A DNA stretch of 23,258 nucleotides from JAQXDR01 sp038138625 (GCA_038138625.1 JAYQEA010000059.1:1-23258); one strand, 5' to 3'. Positions 16,416 through 23,258 are shown, counted from the first letter of the stretch. Program-made: numbers and translations. Notes: generated by a model from the sequence alone, not told the origin.

Positions 16416-16765
16416 TGCGTTACATTGCGTACGTCTTTTTAGGCGTATTGGTTGCTTTCTTGGTCACCCTTTCGGTTGCCAATATGCATCCACTCACCCT
16501 GAACCTGTTGCCGCATGGTCTTGTTGATGCTTTTGGGTACCAACACTCGAGCACGCTCCCTGTATTTGTGGTTGTATGGGTTGCATTCGCGATCGGATTG
16601 GCATTGGGGTATATCATAGAATACCTGCGCGAGTGGGGGCATCGGCGTCAGGCAGCCCGTCAGGCAGGCCAGCTAAAGCAGCTTGAACGCGAGGTTGCTC
16701 GCGTAAAAGGCCAGCGTGACGAGGGCAAAGACGAAATCTTGGCTCTCGTGGATGAAAACAGCTGA
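16415..16765 (+). CDS. LapA-domain inner membrane protein
   Basis: The 116-residue protein has two predicted membrane helices (about 3-22 and 48-68), then a charged, probably coiled-coil tail (70-112). This is the layout of LapA-domain proteins (DUF1049), which in E. coli work with LapB in regulating lipopolysaccharide synthesis. The start codon overlaps the ihfB stop by one base, so translation is coupled. trpF follows three bases after the stop. No close functional evidence exists for the alphaproteobacterial branch, so a role in LPS control is an inference from domain architecture. Confidence 0.75.
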   Translation: MRYIAYVFLGVLVAFLVTLSVANMHPLTLNLLPHGLVDAFGYQHSSTLPVFVVVWVAFAIGLALGYIIEYLREWGHRRQAARQAGQLKQLEREVARVKGQRDEGKDEILALVDENS

Positions 16766-16768
16766 TCC

Positions 16769-17425
16769 ATGACGCAAGCCGGTGTCAAGATTTGTGGGAT
16801 CACCAGATCTGAGGATATTGCTGCGGTTGCGGCTACGGACGCCGCATACGTCGGTTTTGTATTCTTTGAAAAATCGCCGCGAAACGTAACGATAAAGCAA
16901 GCGTCCGCACTTGCTCAGGCAACACCATCCCGGCTGACGCGCGTTGCGCTGACCGTGGACGCATCCGATGCTGAACTGGATACTATATTAGGTGCAGTGC
17001 CTATAGACATGATCCAATTGCACGGGACAGAAAGCCCCGAGCGTGTGGCGTACCTGAAAAACCGGTTTGCACGCCCGATTATGAAGGCCATCGGTGTCGC
17101 TGATGTAGATGATCTGGCGGCTTTGGATGCATACTCAGACGTCGCAGACCAGCTGTTGGTAGATGCCAAACCACCCAAGGGGGCCGATTTACCTGGTGGA
17201 AATGGACTGCGGTTTGACTGGCGCCTGATTGCGGGGCGAAGCTGGTCTGTTCCATGGATGTTGGCCGGTGGTCTGGACCCTGACACAGTGGCCGAAGCAA
17301 TCACGATGACAGGCGCCCTTCAGTTGGATGTCAGCTCTGGTGTTGAAAACCAACCCGGGGTGAAGGACAGCAAAAAGATCGCGCGATTTGTTTCAGCGGC
17401 GCAAGGCGCCGTCGGCCGGCTGTAA
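16769..17425 (+). CDS. trpF: phosphoribosylanthranilate isomerase (TrpF)
   Basis: TrpF catalyses the Amadori rearrangement of phosphoribosylanthranilate in tryptophan synthesis. The 218-residue TIM barrel contains KICGITR (7-13, with catalytic Cys9), the VGFVFFEKSPR segment, IQLHG (82-86), LLVDAKPP with catalytic Asp132, and the phosphate-binding DVSSGVENQPGVKD near the C-terminus. It follows lapA after three bases. In related genomes trpB normally comes next; here the strand switches to a convergent DUF2244 gene 39 bases later. Confidence 0.93.
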   Translation: MTQAGVKICGITRSEDIAAVAATDAAYVGFVFFEKSPRNVTIKQASALAQATPSRLTRVALTVDASDAELDTILGAVPIDMIQLHGTESPERVAYLKNRFARPIMKAIGVADVDDLAALDAYSDVADQLLVDAKPPKGADLPGGNGLRFDWRLIAGRSWSVPWMLAGGLDPDTVAEAITMTGALQLDVSSGVENQPGVKDSKKIARFVSAAQGAVGRL

Positions 17426-17464
17426 GAACAGCTTTTGATAAGAACAAAACGACTTCAAACCTGT

Positions 17465-17959
17465 TTAATGTGCGATCGCGCCGATTTTACGATGTAGTTC
17501 ATCATAAAGCGCCAAACGTTCCTCCTCACTGAGGAATGATCCTATCTCGACTTCACGGCCGGCCCCTTTCAAGGTGATGTAATGCGGGACCGGTCCACCT
17601 TTTTGGTGGCATATGATCTCTGTCCAGTAGGGATTGCCCTCCCACTCTTGCTGCTGTCCTTGAGGTGCGCGGCGCGTCAGGTGGAGCCGATCAGGGCTAA
17701 GCTCCAGCACTTCTAGAATATGACGGCTGCGTTGGTTAGACCGTATGGCGACCCAAATGCCGGCTAACGCCAACATCATGAAAGGGAGCAATCCCCAAAG
17801 CACCATGGTGCCCACAACAGCAACAAGAGGCAGGCTCATAAAGCCAAAAGTGATGAGAACAAAAGCCGCAAACCCGCGACCTGGTAAAGCGTTGTGAGGC
17901 CACAGATGCAGCTGTTGCCGTCTGTTCGCTGCATCTGAATCTACCCATGCATATGGCAT
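17465..17959 (-). CDS. DUF2244 membrane protein
   Basis: The 164-residue protein has two adjacent hydrophobic segments (about 29-45 and 47-71) and then a soluble C-terminal half. It resembles DUF2244 proteins, which in alphaproteobacteria often lie near cytochrome oxidase genes. That matches its place downstream of ctaD in the same orientation. The family has no established function. The start ATG at 17959 has only a weak ribosome binding site. A terminator between ctaD and this gene suggests separate transcription. Confidence 0.75.
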   Translation of the reverse strand: MPYAWVDSDAANRRQQLHLWPHNALPGRGFAAFVLITFGFMSLPLVAVVGTMVLWGLLPFMMLALAGIWVAIRSNQRSRHILEVLELSPDRLHLTRRAPQGQQQEWEGNPYWTEIICHQKGGPVPHYITLKGAGREVEIGSFLSEEERLALYDELHRKIGAIAH

Positions 17960-18061
17960 TTAAGTGTCCAATCATTGTCGTTGATTGAAGGATATAGTTT
18001 CAGACGTGTTCGGCCAGTGTCAGGATGTCTCAGGTATGCCAAGCGGCTTAAGTTTTTTGAA

Positions 18062-18098
18062 CTCAATAAAATAAAGGCCCCGGAACATCCGGGGCCTT
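18062..18098 (-). terminator. intrinsic terminator of ctaD
   Basis: AAGGCCCCGG (18074-18083) and CCGGGGCCTT (18089-18098) form a perfect ten-base stem with a five-base loop. On the minus strand it is followed by TATTTTATTGAG. It starts 25 bases after the ctaD stop codon, so it terminates the minus-strand transcript. Confidence 0.88.
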
Positions 18099-18123
18099 GG
18101 GTGTGCTTTATTGATATGCCAGC

Positions 18124-19800
18124 TTAGTGGTGTGCCGGTTCCTTATCCCAATCTTCCTGCTTTGGTAGGATCTCGAACGTATGCTCTGGAGGTGGGGACG
18201 GAAGCGTCCATTCCAGTGTATCTGCATATTCGTTCCATGGGTTAGGCGAGGTTTCCCGACGTCCATACAAAAGCGCATGCGCTATGATGCCAAAGAACAA
18301 GAGGAAAGATGCAAAGGACAGGAATGCCCCCCAAGATGACCACATGTTATAATAGGCAAAGGCTTCGGGGTAGTCGATGTAGCGCCGTGGCATACCCTGA
18401 CGCCCCAGGAAGTGTTGGGGGAAGAATGTCAGGTTGGCTCCGATAAACATCATCCAGAAATGGATTTTGCCGGCGGTTTCATTGTACATGCGACCTGTCA
18501 TCTTCGGGAAGTAGAAGTATACCCCCGCAAAGATCGTAAACACCGCGCCCAAGCTCATTACGTAGTGGAAATGCGCCACCACATAATATGTGTCATGATA
18601 CGCGCGGTCCACTCCTGCCTGGCTTAGGACAATCCCTGTCACGCCGCCAACGGTGAACAGAAACAGAAATCCGAACGCCCATAGCATAGGTGTTTTAAAT
18701 TCGATCGATCCACCCCACATGGTCGCGATCCAGCTGAACACCTTGACCCCCGTCGGTACCGCAATCACCATCGTCGCAAGCATAAAGTAGCTTTGCTGAG
18801 ACAGGCTCATGCCCACGGTGTACATGTGGTGTGCCCAGACAACAAAACCCAGCGCTCCGATGGCAATAATCGCCCAAACCATCGGCAGGTAGCCAAAGAC
18901 GGGTTTGCGGGCAAAGGTGGCTATCACATGGCTGATGATACCAAACCCGGGCAAAATGATAATGTAGACTTCGGGATGCCCGAAGAACCACAAGATGTGC
19001 TGGTACAGAATAGGATCGCCACCGAACGCAGGATCAAAGAAAGCTGTGTCAAAGTTGCGGTCTGTCAGCAACATGGTGATCGCACCTGCCAAAACTGGTA
19101 GTGACAAAAGGATCAGCCATGACGTTACAAAAATGGACCACGAAAACAGCGGCACCTTGAACAGGGTCATTCCGGGTGCGCGCATGTTCAAGAACGTTGT
19201 GATCATGTTGATCGCGCCCAGGATGGATGACGCTCCCGAGACGTGTACCGCAAAGATCGCCAGATCCATTGACACACCGCCTTCGTTCACCGATAGCGGC
19301 GGATAGAGGATCCAGCCAACTCCGGACCCCAGTTGGTCGTTGCCGCCAGGCGCGAGGACCGAGCAGACTGCCAACGTGGTGCCCGCGACATACATCCAGA
19401 AAGACAGGTTGTTCATGCGCGGAAACGCCATGTCCGGCGCACCGATCTGAAGTGGCATGAAGTAGTTGCCAAACCCGCCAAACAAGGCTGGGATCACCAC
19501 GAAGAACATCATCAAGATGCCGTGGGCGGTAATCAGGACGTTCCAAAGGTGTCCATTTGGTGTACACTCACCAACGGCAGCCGCCGTCATGCGCGCACCT
19601 TCCAGACACATGTATTGTACGCCCGGCTCCATAAGCTCCATGCGCATGTAAACAGTAAATGCCACCGAGACAAAGCCGACCAAGGCTGAGACTATCAGAT
19701 AGAGAATCCCGATGTCTTTGTGGTTGGTCGACAAAAACCATCGCGTAAAGAAATCGCGATTGTCTTCGTGTGCGTGGCCGTGAATGGCTGCATCTGCCAT
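18124..19800 (-). CDS. ctaD: cytochrome c oxidase subunit I, aa3 type
   Basis: CtaD is the catalytic subunit of the aa3 terminal oxidase in the inner membrane. The 558-residue protein has about twelve membrane helices. Its metal ligands are visible: His93 (TAHGIL) and His412 for heme a, His410 (VAHFHYV) for heme a3, and His275, His324 and His325 for CuB. Tyr279 in GHPEVY would form the His-Tyr crosslink. K-channel Lys353 and D-channel Asp123 are present. The frame is open to 20115, but the start is the ATG at 19800, preceded by AGGAGG; the protein then begins MADAAIHGHAHEDNRDF like its relatives. In this group ctaD commonly lies apart from ctaC and ctaE. Confidence 0.97.
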   Translation of the reverse strand: MADAAIHGHAHEDNRDFFTRWFLSTNHKDIGILYLIVSALVGFVSVAFTVYMRMELMEPGVQYMCLEGARMTAAAVGECTPNGHLWNVLITAHGILMMFFVVIPALFGGFGNYFMPLQIGAPDMAFPRMNNLSFWMYVAGTTLAVCSVLAPGGNDQLGSGVGWILYPPLSVNEGGVSMDLAIFAVHVSGASSILGAINMITTFLNMRAPGMTLFKVPLFSWSIFVTSWLILLSLPVLAGAITMLLTDRNFDTAFFDPAFGGDPILYQHILWFFGHPEVYIIILPGFGIISHVIATFARKPVFGYLPMVWAIIAIGALGFVVWAHHMYTVGMSLSQQSYFMLATMVIAVPTGVKVFSWIATMWGGSIEFKTPMLWAFGFLFLFTVGGVTGIVLSQAGVDRAYHDTYYVVAHFHYVMSLGAVFTIFAGVYFYFPKMTGRMYNETAGKIHFWMMFIGANLTFFPQHFLGRQGMPRRYIDYPEAFAYYNMWSSWGAFLSFASFLLFFGIIAHALLYGRRETSPNPWNEYADTLEWTLPSPPPEHTFEILPKQEDWDKEPAHH

Positions 19801-20160
19801 TATCTGCCTCCTGAAAATTTTATACCTAGCCTTCGGGAAGGATTCCCCGATCGCTGCATTACCCATGTTTCTAGATTGACTGATCGAGAGCGGCAACGAC
19901 CGCTTTTGACGCAGCTTAAACAATTTTGTCGCAGGGCAGACCGATTTGGACTGAGTTGGGCAATTTTTGAGCACCGCAGAGGCGTTTGCAGGGGCGCCCG
20001 GCACAGACCTGGCTCGGCAGGTGCGTAGAGACTTCTTTAAGTTATTGGTTCTGCTCAGGCAGACAAAGCGCTCAGGCTGCGTGTTGTCATACCCAATCTT
20101 TGTTGCCTGCCACATGGCAAGCGTCGCGCCAGTACTTTGTTCGGTTGCAAGGAGTTTGTC
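19801..20160 (-). promoter_or_regulatory. ctaD upstream region (360 bases without a gene)
   Basis: The open frame continuing here from ctaD lacks family similarity and is taken as non-coding. Reading on the minus strand, AGGAGG precedes the ctaD ATG and a TATAAAAT-like -10 candidate lies about 25 bases upstream. Further up are the inverted repeat AGCGG-N6-CCGCT (19889-19904) and a pair of 11-base direct repeats described separately. An imperfect hairpin at 20105-20122 lies near the lipB end but lacks a T-tract, so lipB transcription might run toward ctaD. Confidence 0.5.
19904..19934. repeat. tandem operator-like repeat upstream of ctaD
   Basis: TTTTGACGCAG (19904-19914) and TTTTGTCGCAG (19924-19934) differ at one base and are exactly 20 bp apart, about two helical turns. 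Each holds a GNCGC half-site like those reported for RegA/PrrA-type redox regulators, which control oxidase genes in Rhodobacter. They lie 104-134 bases upstream of the ctaD start. The regulator is an inference. Confidence 0.4.
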
Positions 20161-20814
20161 TCATACATCCGGAAAATGCCGCGCGAACGTGCGGTGTAGG
20201 GCCACGTCAAGGTCGTTCATCGTAACTGGGAGCCCCAGATCTACAAGACTGGTCACGCCATGATCAGAAATCCCGCATGGGACGATACCGGCAAAATGAT
20301 CCAGTTCCGGCTCTACGTTGATAGACAGACCATGGAAGCTGACCCATTTATGCATTCTGATGCCGATCGCGGCGATTTTGTCTTCGGCTGTTGCGCCATC
20401 GGCAGCCCTCGGGCGATCCGGCCGCTCTATCCATATCCCAACGCGGCCTGGCCGGATGTGACCGGTTAGATTGAATTCCGCCAGCGTATCGATCACCCAA
20501 GCTTCGAGAGTTTCTACGAAGGCGCGCAAATCGCGACCGCGTCGTGTCAGGTCCAGCATGACGTAGACGACCCTTTGGCCCGGCCCGTGATAGGTGTACT
20601 GTCCGCCGCGCCTTGTCTCGTAAACCGGGAAGCGGTCGGGATCCCGCAGATCTTGGATCTGTGCCGAAGATCCGGCCGTGTACAGGGCGGGATGTTCCAA
20701 CAGCCAGATCTGTTCGTCCGCCTCGCCGCGTGCGACCGCTTTGGCCCGGGTCTCCATGTCTGACACGGCCCGTAAGTAAGGGGTCAGCCCCGGAGTAATA
20801 CGCCATTCCACCAT
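20161..20814 (-). CDS. lipB: octanoyl-[ACP]:protein N-octanoyltransferase (LipB)
   Basis: LipB moves octanoate from ACP to the lipoyl domains of 2-oxoacid dehydrogenases and the glycine cleavage system, the first step of lipoate assembly. The 217-residue protein has the signature RRGGQYTYHGPGQRVVY (68-84), the catalytic Lys146 in EDKIAAIGIR and the catalytic Cys180 in GIVPCGI. Length is typical. The ATG at 20814 has only a weak upstream AGGT. It follows the LytTR gene on the same strand after 57 bases, which contain the hairpin CCAGC-N6-GCTGG (20849-20864) without a T-tract. Confidence 0.95.
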   Translation of the reverse strand: MVEWRITPGLTPYLRAVSDMETRAKAVARGEADEQIWLLEHPALYTAGSSAQIQDLRDPDRFPVYETRRGGQYTYHGPGQRVVYVMLDLTRRGRDLRAFVETLEAWVIDTLAEFNLTGHIRPGRVGIWIERPDRPRAADGATAEDKIAAIGIRMHKWVSFHGLSINVEPELDHFAGIVPCGISDHGVTSLVDLGLPVTMNDLDVALHRTFARHFPDV

Positions 20815-20871
20815 ATCAATCGACCTATCGCGGGAAACCTGTCTCTGTCCAGCCTGTCAGCTGGTCTGAGC

Positions 20872-21651
20872 TTATTTTGGTATTACCCCCGCGTCGCGCA
20901 GCTTGGGCAGGTTTGAACGGCTTACGGGGATATCTGGTCCGGTTGACATCCTCAATATGGCCCGATCTTTTTCACGTCGTACGGACGAGATTTCACCGAC
21001 CGCAACCCAATGAGACCGGTGGACCTGCAAGCCGGGTACATCGCCGACTTCTTTGATAGCATCCACAAGACGCATCAAAACAACGTCCTCGCCTCTGTGG
21101 CTGCGAATGCGCACATAATGATCTTCGACTGTCAGGGCGATCAAACGCCCGCGTTTTTCCAAAGTCATGCGGTTTAGGATCGGTGGGGGCGCTTTTGCGT
21201 CCTGTATATTTGTGTCCGGATCTGCCCTGACTTCTAGAACTTTGGTGATGGCGGTGACCATGATCGACACTGCCAAAATTGTGCCGCATAGGCTTATTGC
21301 CGCGCCCCCTGACGGCCAATAGTCCAAGAAAACCGAATTTAAGGCCAAAACAAAAATTGTAACGCCTATGCTCGTAAGTCCCCCCGCCAGCAGTATCAAT
21401 GACCACTGGTTGGTCTTGCCTTGAAATGTTGCATAGACAATGCCGCCGCTAATCTGACCGATTGAAAATGTCACAGCTACCATCAAGGCCCAGTATGCAA
21501 ACCTTGGCGCCAGAGGAAGCAGATCCAGCGTCCCGAACGGGCCACCAAGCGCGAGGACCCCTGCCACCCCCATCCCGACGATTGCGGCCTTGGGGGTCAC
21601 GATCTGGCGGCGCCATTCACGAAGCGCGATTTGCAGCGCGGTGTTTTCCAC
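20872..21651 (-). CDS. membrane-anchored LytTR transcriptional regulator
   Basis: The 259-residue protein has an N-terminal region with four probable membrane helices (about 21-40, 52-74, 84-107 and 116-139) and a C-terminal LytTR DNA-binding domain (about 162-256). The latter shows VEDHYVRIRSHRGEDVVLMRL and QVHRSHWVAVGEI, characteristic of the fold. It is not a classical response regulator, since there is no receiver domain; the membrane part probably senses an unknown signal. The start is GTG 21651: AGGAG at 21658-21662 (minus strand) lies six bases before it. A DUF2306 gene is transcribed divergently. Two direct repeats span its start region and suggest autoregulation. Confidence 0.85.
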   Translation of the reverse strand: MENTALQIALREWRRQIVTPKAAIVGMGVAGVLALGGPFGTLDLLPLAPRFAYWALMVAVTFSIGQISGGIVYATFQGKTNQWSLILLAGGLTSIGVTIFVLALNSVFLDYWPSGGAAISLCGTILAVSIMVTAITKVLEVRADPDTNIQDAKAPPPILNRMTLEKRGRLIALTVEDHYVRIRSHRGEDVVLMRLVDAIKEVGDVPGLQVHRSHWVAVGEISSVRREKDRAILRMSTGPDIPVSRSNLPKLRDAGVIPK

Positions 21652-21678
21652 GTATCACTCCTGCTTTTGACGTATCTC
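21644..21678 (-). promoter_or_regulatory. direct repeat over the lytTR start, candidate LytTR operator
   Basis: On the minus strand, GAGATACGTCAAAAG (21678-21664) and GTGATACGTGGAAAA (21658-21644) share 11 of 15 bases, with GATACGT identical in both, and are spaced exactly 20 bp apart. The second copy contains the GTG start codon and the ribosome binding site lies between the copies. LytTR regulators typically bind pairs of imperfect direct repeats about two helical turns apart, so this fits a self-repression site. The consensus itself differs from published LytTR sites that I recall. Confidence 0.4.
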
Positions 21679-21752
21679 GATTTGTGTCCGTCATTGGTCT
21701 GATGAAAACCCTCGGCAGCCAAGATCCATACAAGAAAAGATATGAGAATTCT

Positions 21753-22247
21753 ATGTCCCTTACGCCAATTTTGACCGCGCCACCCGAGATACAGATTCAT
21801 GCCGCCGCAGCGACCTTTGCGTTGGTTTTAGGGCCGGTATCGCTGTTTCGTCGGCGCTACGATCGGATACATAAAACGCTTGGGTATGTTTGGGTGTCAG
21901 CAATGGTTGTGACCTGTGTATCCTCTTTTTTTATCAGTGGATTTGAACTGATTGGTCCATTCAGTCCACTGCATTTGTTAGCCGTTCTGACGCTTTGGGC
22001 CCTGTACGATGGAGTTCGTCACGCAATAGCCGGGAATATCGACTCACATCGTGCGGCAATGCAAAGTATCTACTGGCACGGCATCTTTTTGGCTGGCTTG
22101 TTTACCTTTTTGCCCGGCCGCATAGTAAACCGCATGCTCTTCACAGATTTTCCGGATTTAGGTGTTGTCGTAATCGGTGCTGGTCTGGGATTGGTCTTGG
22201 CACGGCTGGTTTGGCGGCGCAGGCCTCGTGTTGTGCACCTGAACTGA
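21753..22247 (+). CDS. DUF2306 family membrane protein
   Basis: The 164-residue protein has four probable membrane helices and conserved polar residues of DUF2306 proteins, including RRRYDRIHKTLGYVWV (33-48), SPLHLLA and SHRAAMQSIYWHGI. The histidines suggest a heme- or metal-binding membrane protein, but no function is established. I chose the ATG at 21753, with GAGA at 21744-21747 as a weak ribosome binding site. An in-frame ATG at 21702 would add 17 residues. It is divergent from the LytTR gene with a 101-base gap, so the regulator may control it. Confidence 0.7.
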   Translation: MSLTPILTAPPEIQIHAAAATFALVLGPVSLFRRRYDRIHKTLGYVWVSAMVVTCVSSFFISGFELIGPFSPLHLLAVLTLWALYDGVRHAIAGNIDSHRAAMQSIYWHGIFLAGLFTFLPGRIVNRMLFTDFPDLGVVVIGAGLGLVLARLVWRRRPRVVHLN

Positions 22248-22258
22248 TGTTTTTACTC

Positions 22259-22287
22259 TTGCGGCTTTCTTGAGCATGGTCTAGCTA
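22259..22287 (+). promoter_or_regulatory. possible tRNA-Leu promoter
   Basis: TTGCGG (22259-22264) and TAGCTA (22282-22287) are 17 bases apart and end 16 bases before the tRNA. The -35 is acceptable for an alphaproteobacterium, but the -10 is poor. The call rests mainly on position. Confidence 0.25.
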
Positions 22288-22303
22288 CCCTCTCATACGG
22301 CGT

Positions 22304-22390
22304 GCGGTCGTGGCGGAATTGGTAGACGCGCAGCGTTGAGGTCGCTGTGGGGTAACTCCCGTGGAAGTTCGAGTCTTCTCGACCGCACCA
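22304..22390 (+). tRNA. tRNA-Leu (anticodon GAG)
   Basis: The 87-base gene has a seven-base acceptor stem, GCGGTCG (22304-22310) with CGACCGC (22380-22386), and an encoded CCA end. The D-arm contains GGTAGACGC. The anticodon stem CAGCG/CGCTG encloses the loop TTGAGGT, giving anticodon GAG. A long variable arm (GGG-TAACT-CCC) follows, as expected for a class II leucine tRNA, and then a TTCGAGT T-loop. It reads CUC and CUU codons. Confidence 0.95.
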
Positions 22391-22400
22391 GTTTTATCTA

Positions 22401-22436
22401 AAAATTCCCTAAAGCTTAAAAACTTGTGGGAATTTT
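22401..22436 (+). terminator. hairpin after tRNA-Leu, possible terminator
   Basis: AAAATTCCC (22401-22409) pairs perfectly with GGGAATTTT (22428-22436) over an 18-base loop. The stem is AT-rich and the right arm ends in four Ts, so termination could occur there. It lies 10 bases past the tRNA CCA. An integration-site remnant is an alternative reading. Confidence 0.4.
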
Positions 22437-22550
22437 AATCTCTTATCCCCCCAGATAAACCCCCATGAGTTCATGACATCTCGGTAATGACACGCTAAGC
22501 AAAGTCCCGGTTATTTTCCACATCGTACCCTGAGATGATAAGGGGTGAGC

Positions 22551-23132
22551 ATGGCGCAAGGACCGGGAAGACTGAGTAAGAGGTTGGATGACTTTCAGTG
22601 CATTGAGTACATGGCAGAATTGTGGTGTTGTGGGAAAAGTCGACACTCCGTGCGGGGAGCTAGCTTTATAGCCGCAGGCGTGCAGTACTTCGATGGGTCG
22701 CCGAAACCGCCGCCCAACGAGAAGCAGCGCCCAGCACCAGAATCACCCATCACCAACCAGCTAACCCCCACGCGGCAGCCCAACGATGAAGCCGATAAGT
22801 CGCGGGCCAAGCCCGAAAGCGTGGCGGATCGATTGGCCCAGAGATTTGGGGTGTTGCAAAAAAAGAATCTGGCGGAGCCGTTTAGCGTCTTTTGCGTTTT
22901 GAGGCAGGCCAACTCGATTGCGATTAAGCGTGATCGCCCTGATGGATATGGCTCAACGCGGTTATTTGGACTTGTAGATTTGGATGATTTGAAGAGCCAC
23001 GTTCATCCCAAAGCGGTGGCTGAAGTGTCCAATCGCTACGGTCTGTCCGCGGACAAGGTGCTGTCTTTGGCGCTACAGGGAGCAAGCAGCCTCCAAAGAT
23101 TGCGACAAGGCGATGAAACCATTTTCTCGTAG
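22551..23132 (+). CDS. hypothetical protein next to tRNA-Leu
   Basis: I do not recognise this 193-residue product. Residues 1-50 contain a compact block with a Cys-Cys pair (ELWCCGKSRHS). Residues 50-95 are rich in proline, lysine, glutamate and serine and probably form a disordered linker. Residues 95-190 look folded, ending in a helical segment that includes SNRYGLSADKVLSLALQGASSLQRL. No catalytic motif, signal peptide or membrane helix is evident. ATG 22551 follows AAGGGG (22540-22545) by five bases; a GTG at 22545 is possible. Its place just behind a tRNA gene and lack of recognisable homology suggest acquired DNA, but there is no integrase in the window. Confidence 0.6.
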   Translation: MAQGPGRLSKRLDDFQCIEYMAELWCCGKSRHSVRGASFIAAGVQYFDGSPKPPPNEKQRPAPESPITNQLTPTRQPNDEADKSRAKPESVADRLAQRFGVLQKKNLAEPFSVFCVLRQANSIAIKRDRPDGYGSTRLFGLVDLDDLKSHVHPKAVAEVSNRYGLSADKVLSLALQGASSLQRLRQGDETIFS

Positions 23133-23141
23133 TACTTAAGT

Positions 23142-23173
23142 ATTTTCCCGCGAACTCTCGGGATTTTTCCCGC
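23142..23173 (+). terminator. hairpin plus repeated TTTTCCCGC after the orphan gene
   Basis: TCCCG (23146-23150) pairs with CGGGA (23159-23163), followed by TTTTT (23164-23168), a short but plausible terminator for the gene ending at 23132. TTTTCCCGC occurs at 23143-23151 and again at 23165-23173, 22 bp apart. A further hairpin, GCAGC-N7-GCTGC, lies at 23202-23218. Confidence 0.5.
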
Positions 23174-23258
23174 ACCCGATCTCGATGATCCTACATGACA
23201 AGCAGCAAAAAACGCTGCGGCTTAACGCGTATTCCAAGACGTTCGAATTTAGAGATCG

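Noticed and set aside
19801..20115. 105-residue N-terminal extension of CtaD
   Set aside because: The segment is unlike oxidase sequences, and AGGAGG directly precedes the ATG at 19800.
20849..20864. terminator between the LytTR gene and lipB
   Set aside because: CCAGC-N6-GCTGG is only five base pairs and no T-tract follows on the minus strand.
22595..22912. 105-residue minus-strand gene opposite the orphan gene
   Set aside because: The plus-strand frame is longer and has a ribosome binding site. The minus frame has none that I can see.
1..23258. CRISPR array or insertion sequence
   Set aside because: I found no regularly spaced long repeats, transposase motifs or terminal inverted repeats with target duplications.

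Overview
The window is a chromosomal segment of an alphaproteobacterium, most likely a Roseobacter-group member of the Rhodobacteraceae with moderate GC. The evidence is gene content and order: fabB-fabI, then miaB-phoH-ybeY-ybeX-lnt-trmB, then aroA-cmk, rpsA-ihfB-lapA-trpF, and an aa3-type ctaD beside a DUF2244 gene. This placement comes from protein motifs and remembered family synteny, not from a database search.

Layout. Positions 74-2123 hold the fabB-fabI fatty acid synthesis pair. Positions 2163-2966 carry a convergent glycosyltransferase-like gene on the minus strand. Positions 3075-9451 form a long plus-strand RNA-modification and envelope cluster: miaB, phoH, ybeY, ybeX, lnt and trmB. 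It continues into aroA and cmk, with an aldo/keto reductase that overlaps cmk by 4 bp. A KAP-type P-loop NTPase (12596-13972) lies between that reductase and rpsA. A strong terminator ends rpsA, and ihfB-lapA-trpF follows as a tight operon. From 17465 to 21651 the genes run on the minus strand: DUF2244, ctaD, lipB and a membrane-anchored LytTR regulator. A divergent DUF2306 membrane protein and a tRNA-Leu(GAG) follow. Beyond the tRNA the sequence changes character, with one unrecognised gene (22551-23132) and repeated hairpin-like sequence at the right edge.

How the genes work together. MiaB and TrmB modify tRNA, YbeY matures rRNA, PhoH is its usual ATPase partner, and S1 drives mRNA binding on the ribosome. 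YbeX and Lnt serve the envelope, and FabB/FabI feed it with acyl chains. CtaD is the catalytic subunit of the terminal oxidase, and LipB starts lipoylation of 2-oxoacid dehydrogenases. Most of the window is therefore core housekeeping DNA.

The less ordinary points are departures from expected synteny and structured non-coding DNA. No metK lies between lnt and trmB, where a compact two-stem RNA-like element sits instead. An AKR-KAP pair separates cmk from rpsA. No trpB follows trpF. A run of dyads lies before ihfB. Direct repeats with a 20-bp period occur at both the lytTR start and the ctaD upstream region. The rpsA leader could sequester its own ribosome binding site. I found no CRISPR array, insertion sequence, rRNA gene or complete prophage. 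No complete new system is demonstrated. The best candidates for novelty are the lnt-trmB RNA element, the KAP NTPase insertion, the self-targeting LytTR/DUF2306 pair and the tRNA-Leu-adjacent orphan gene.
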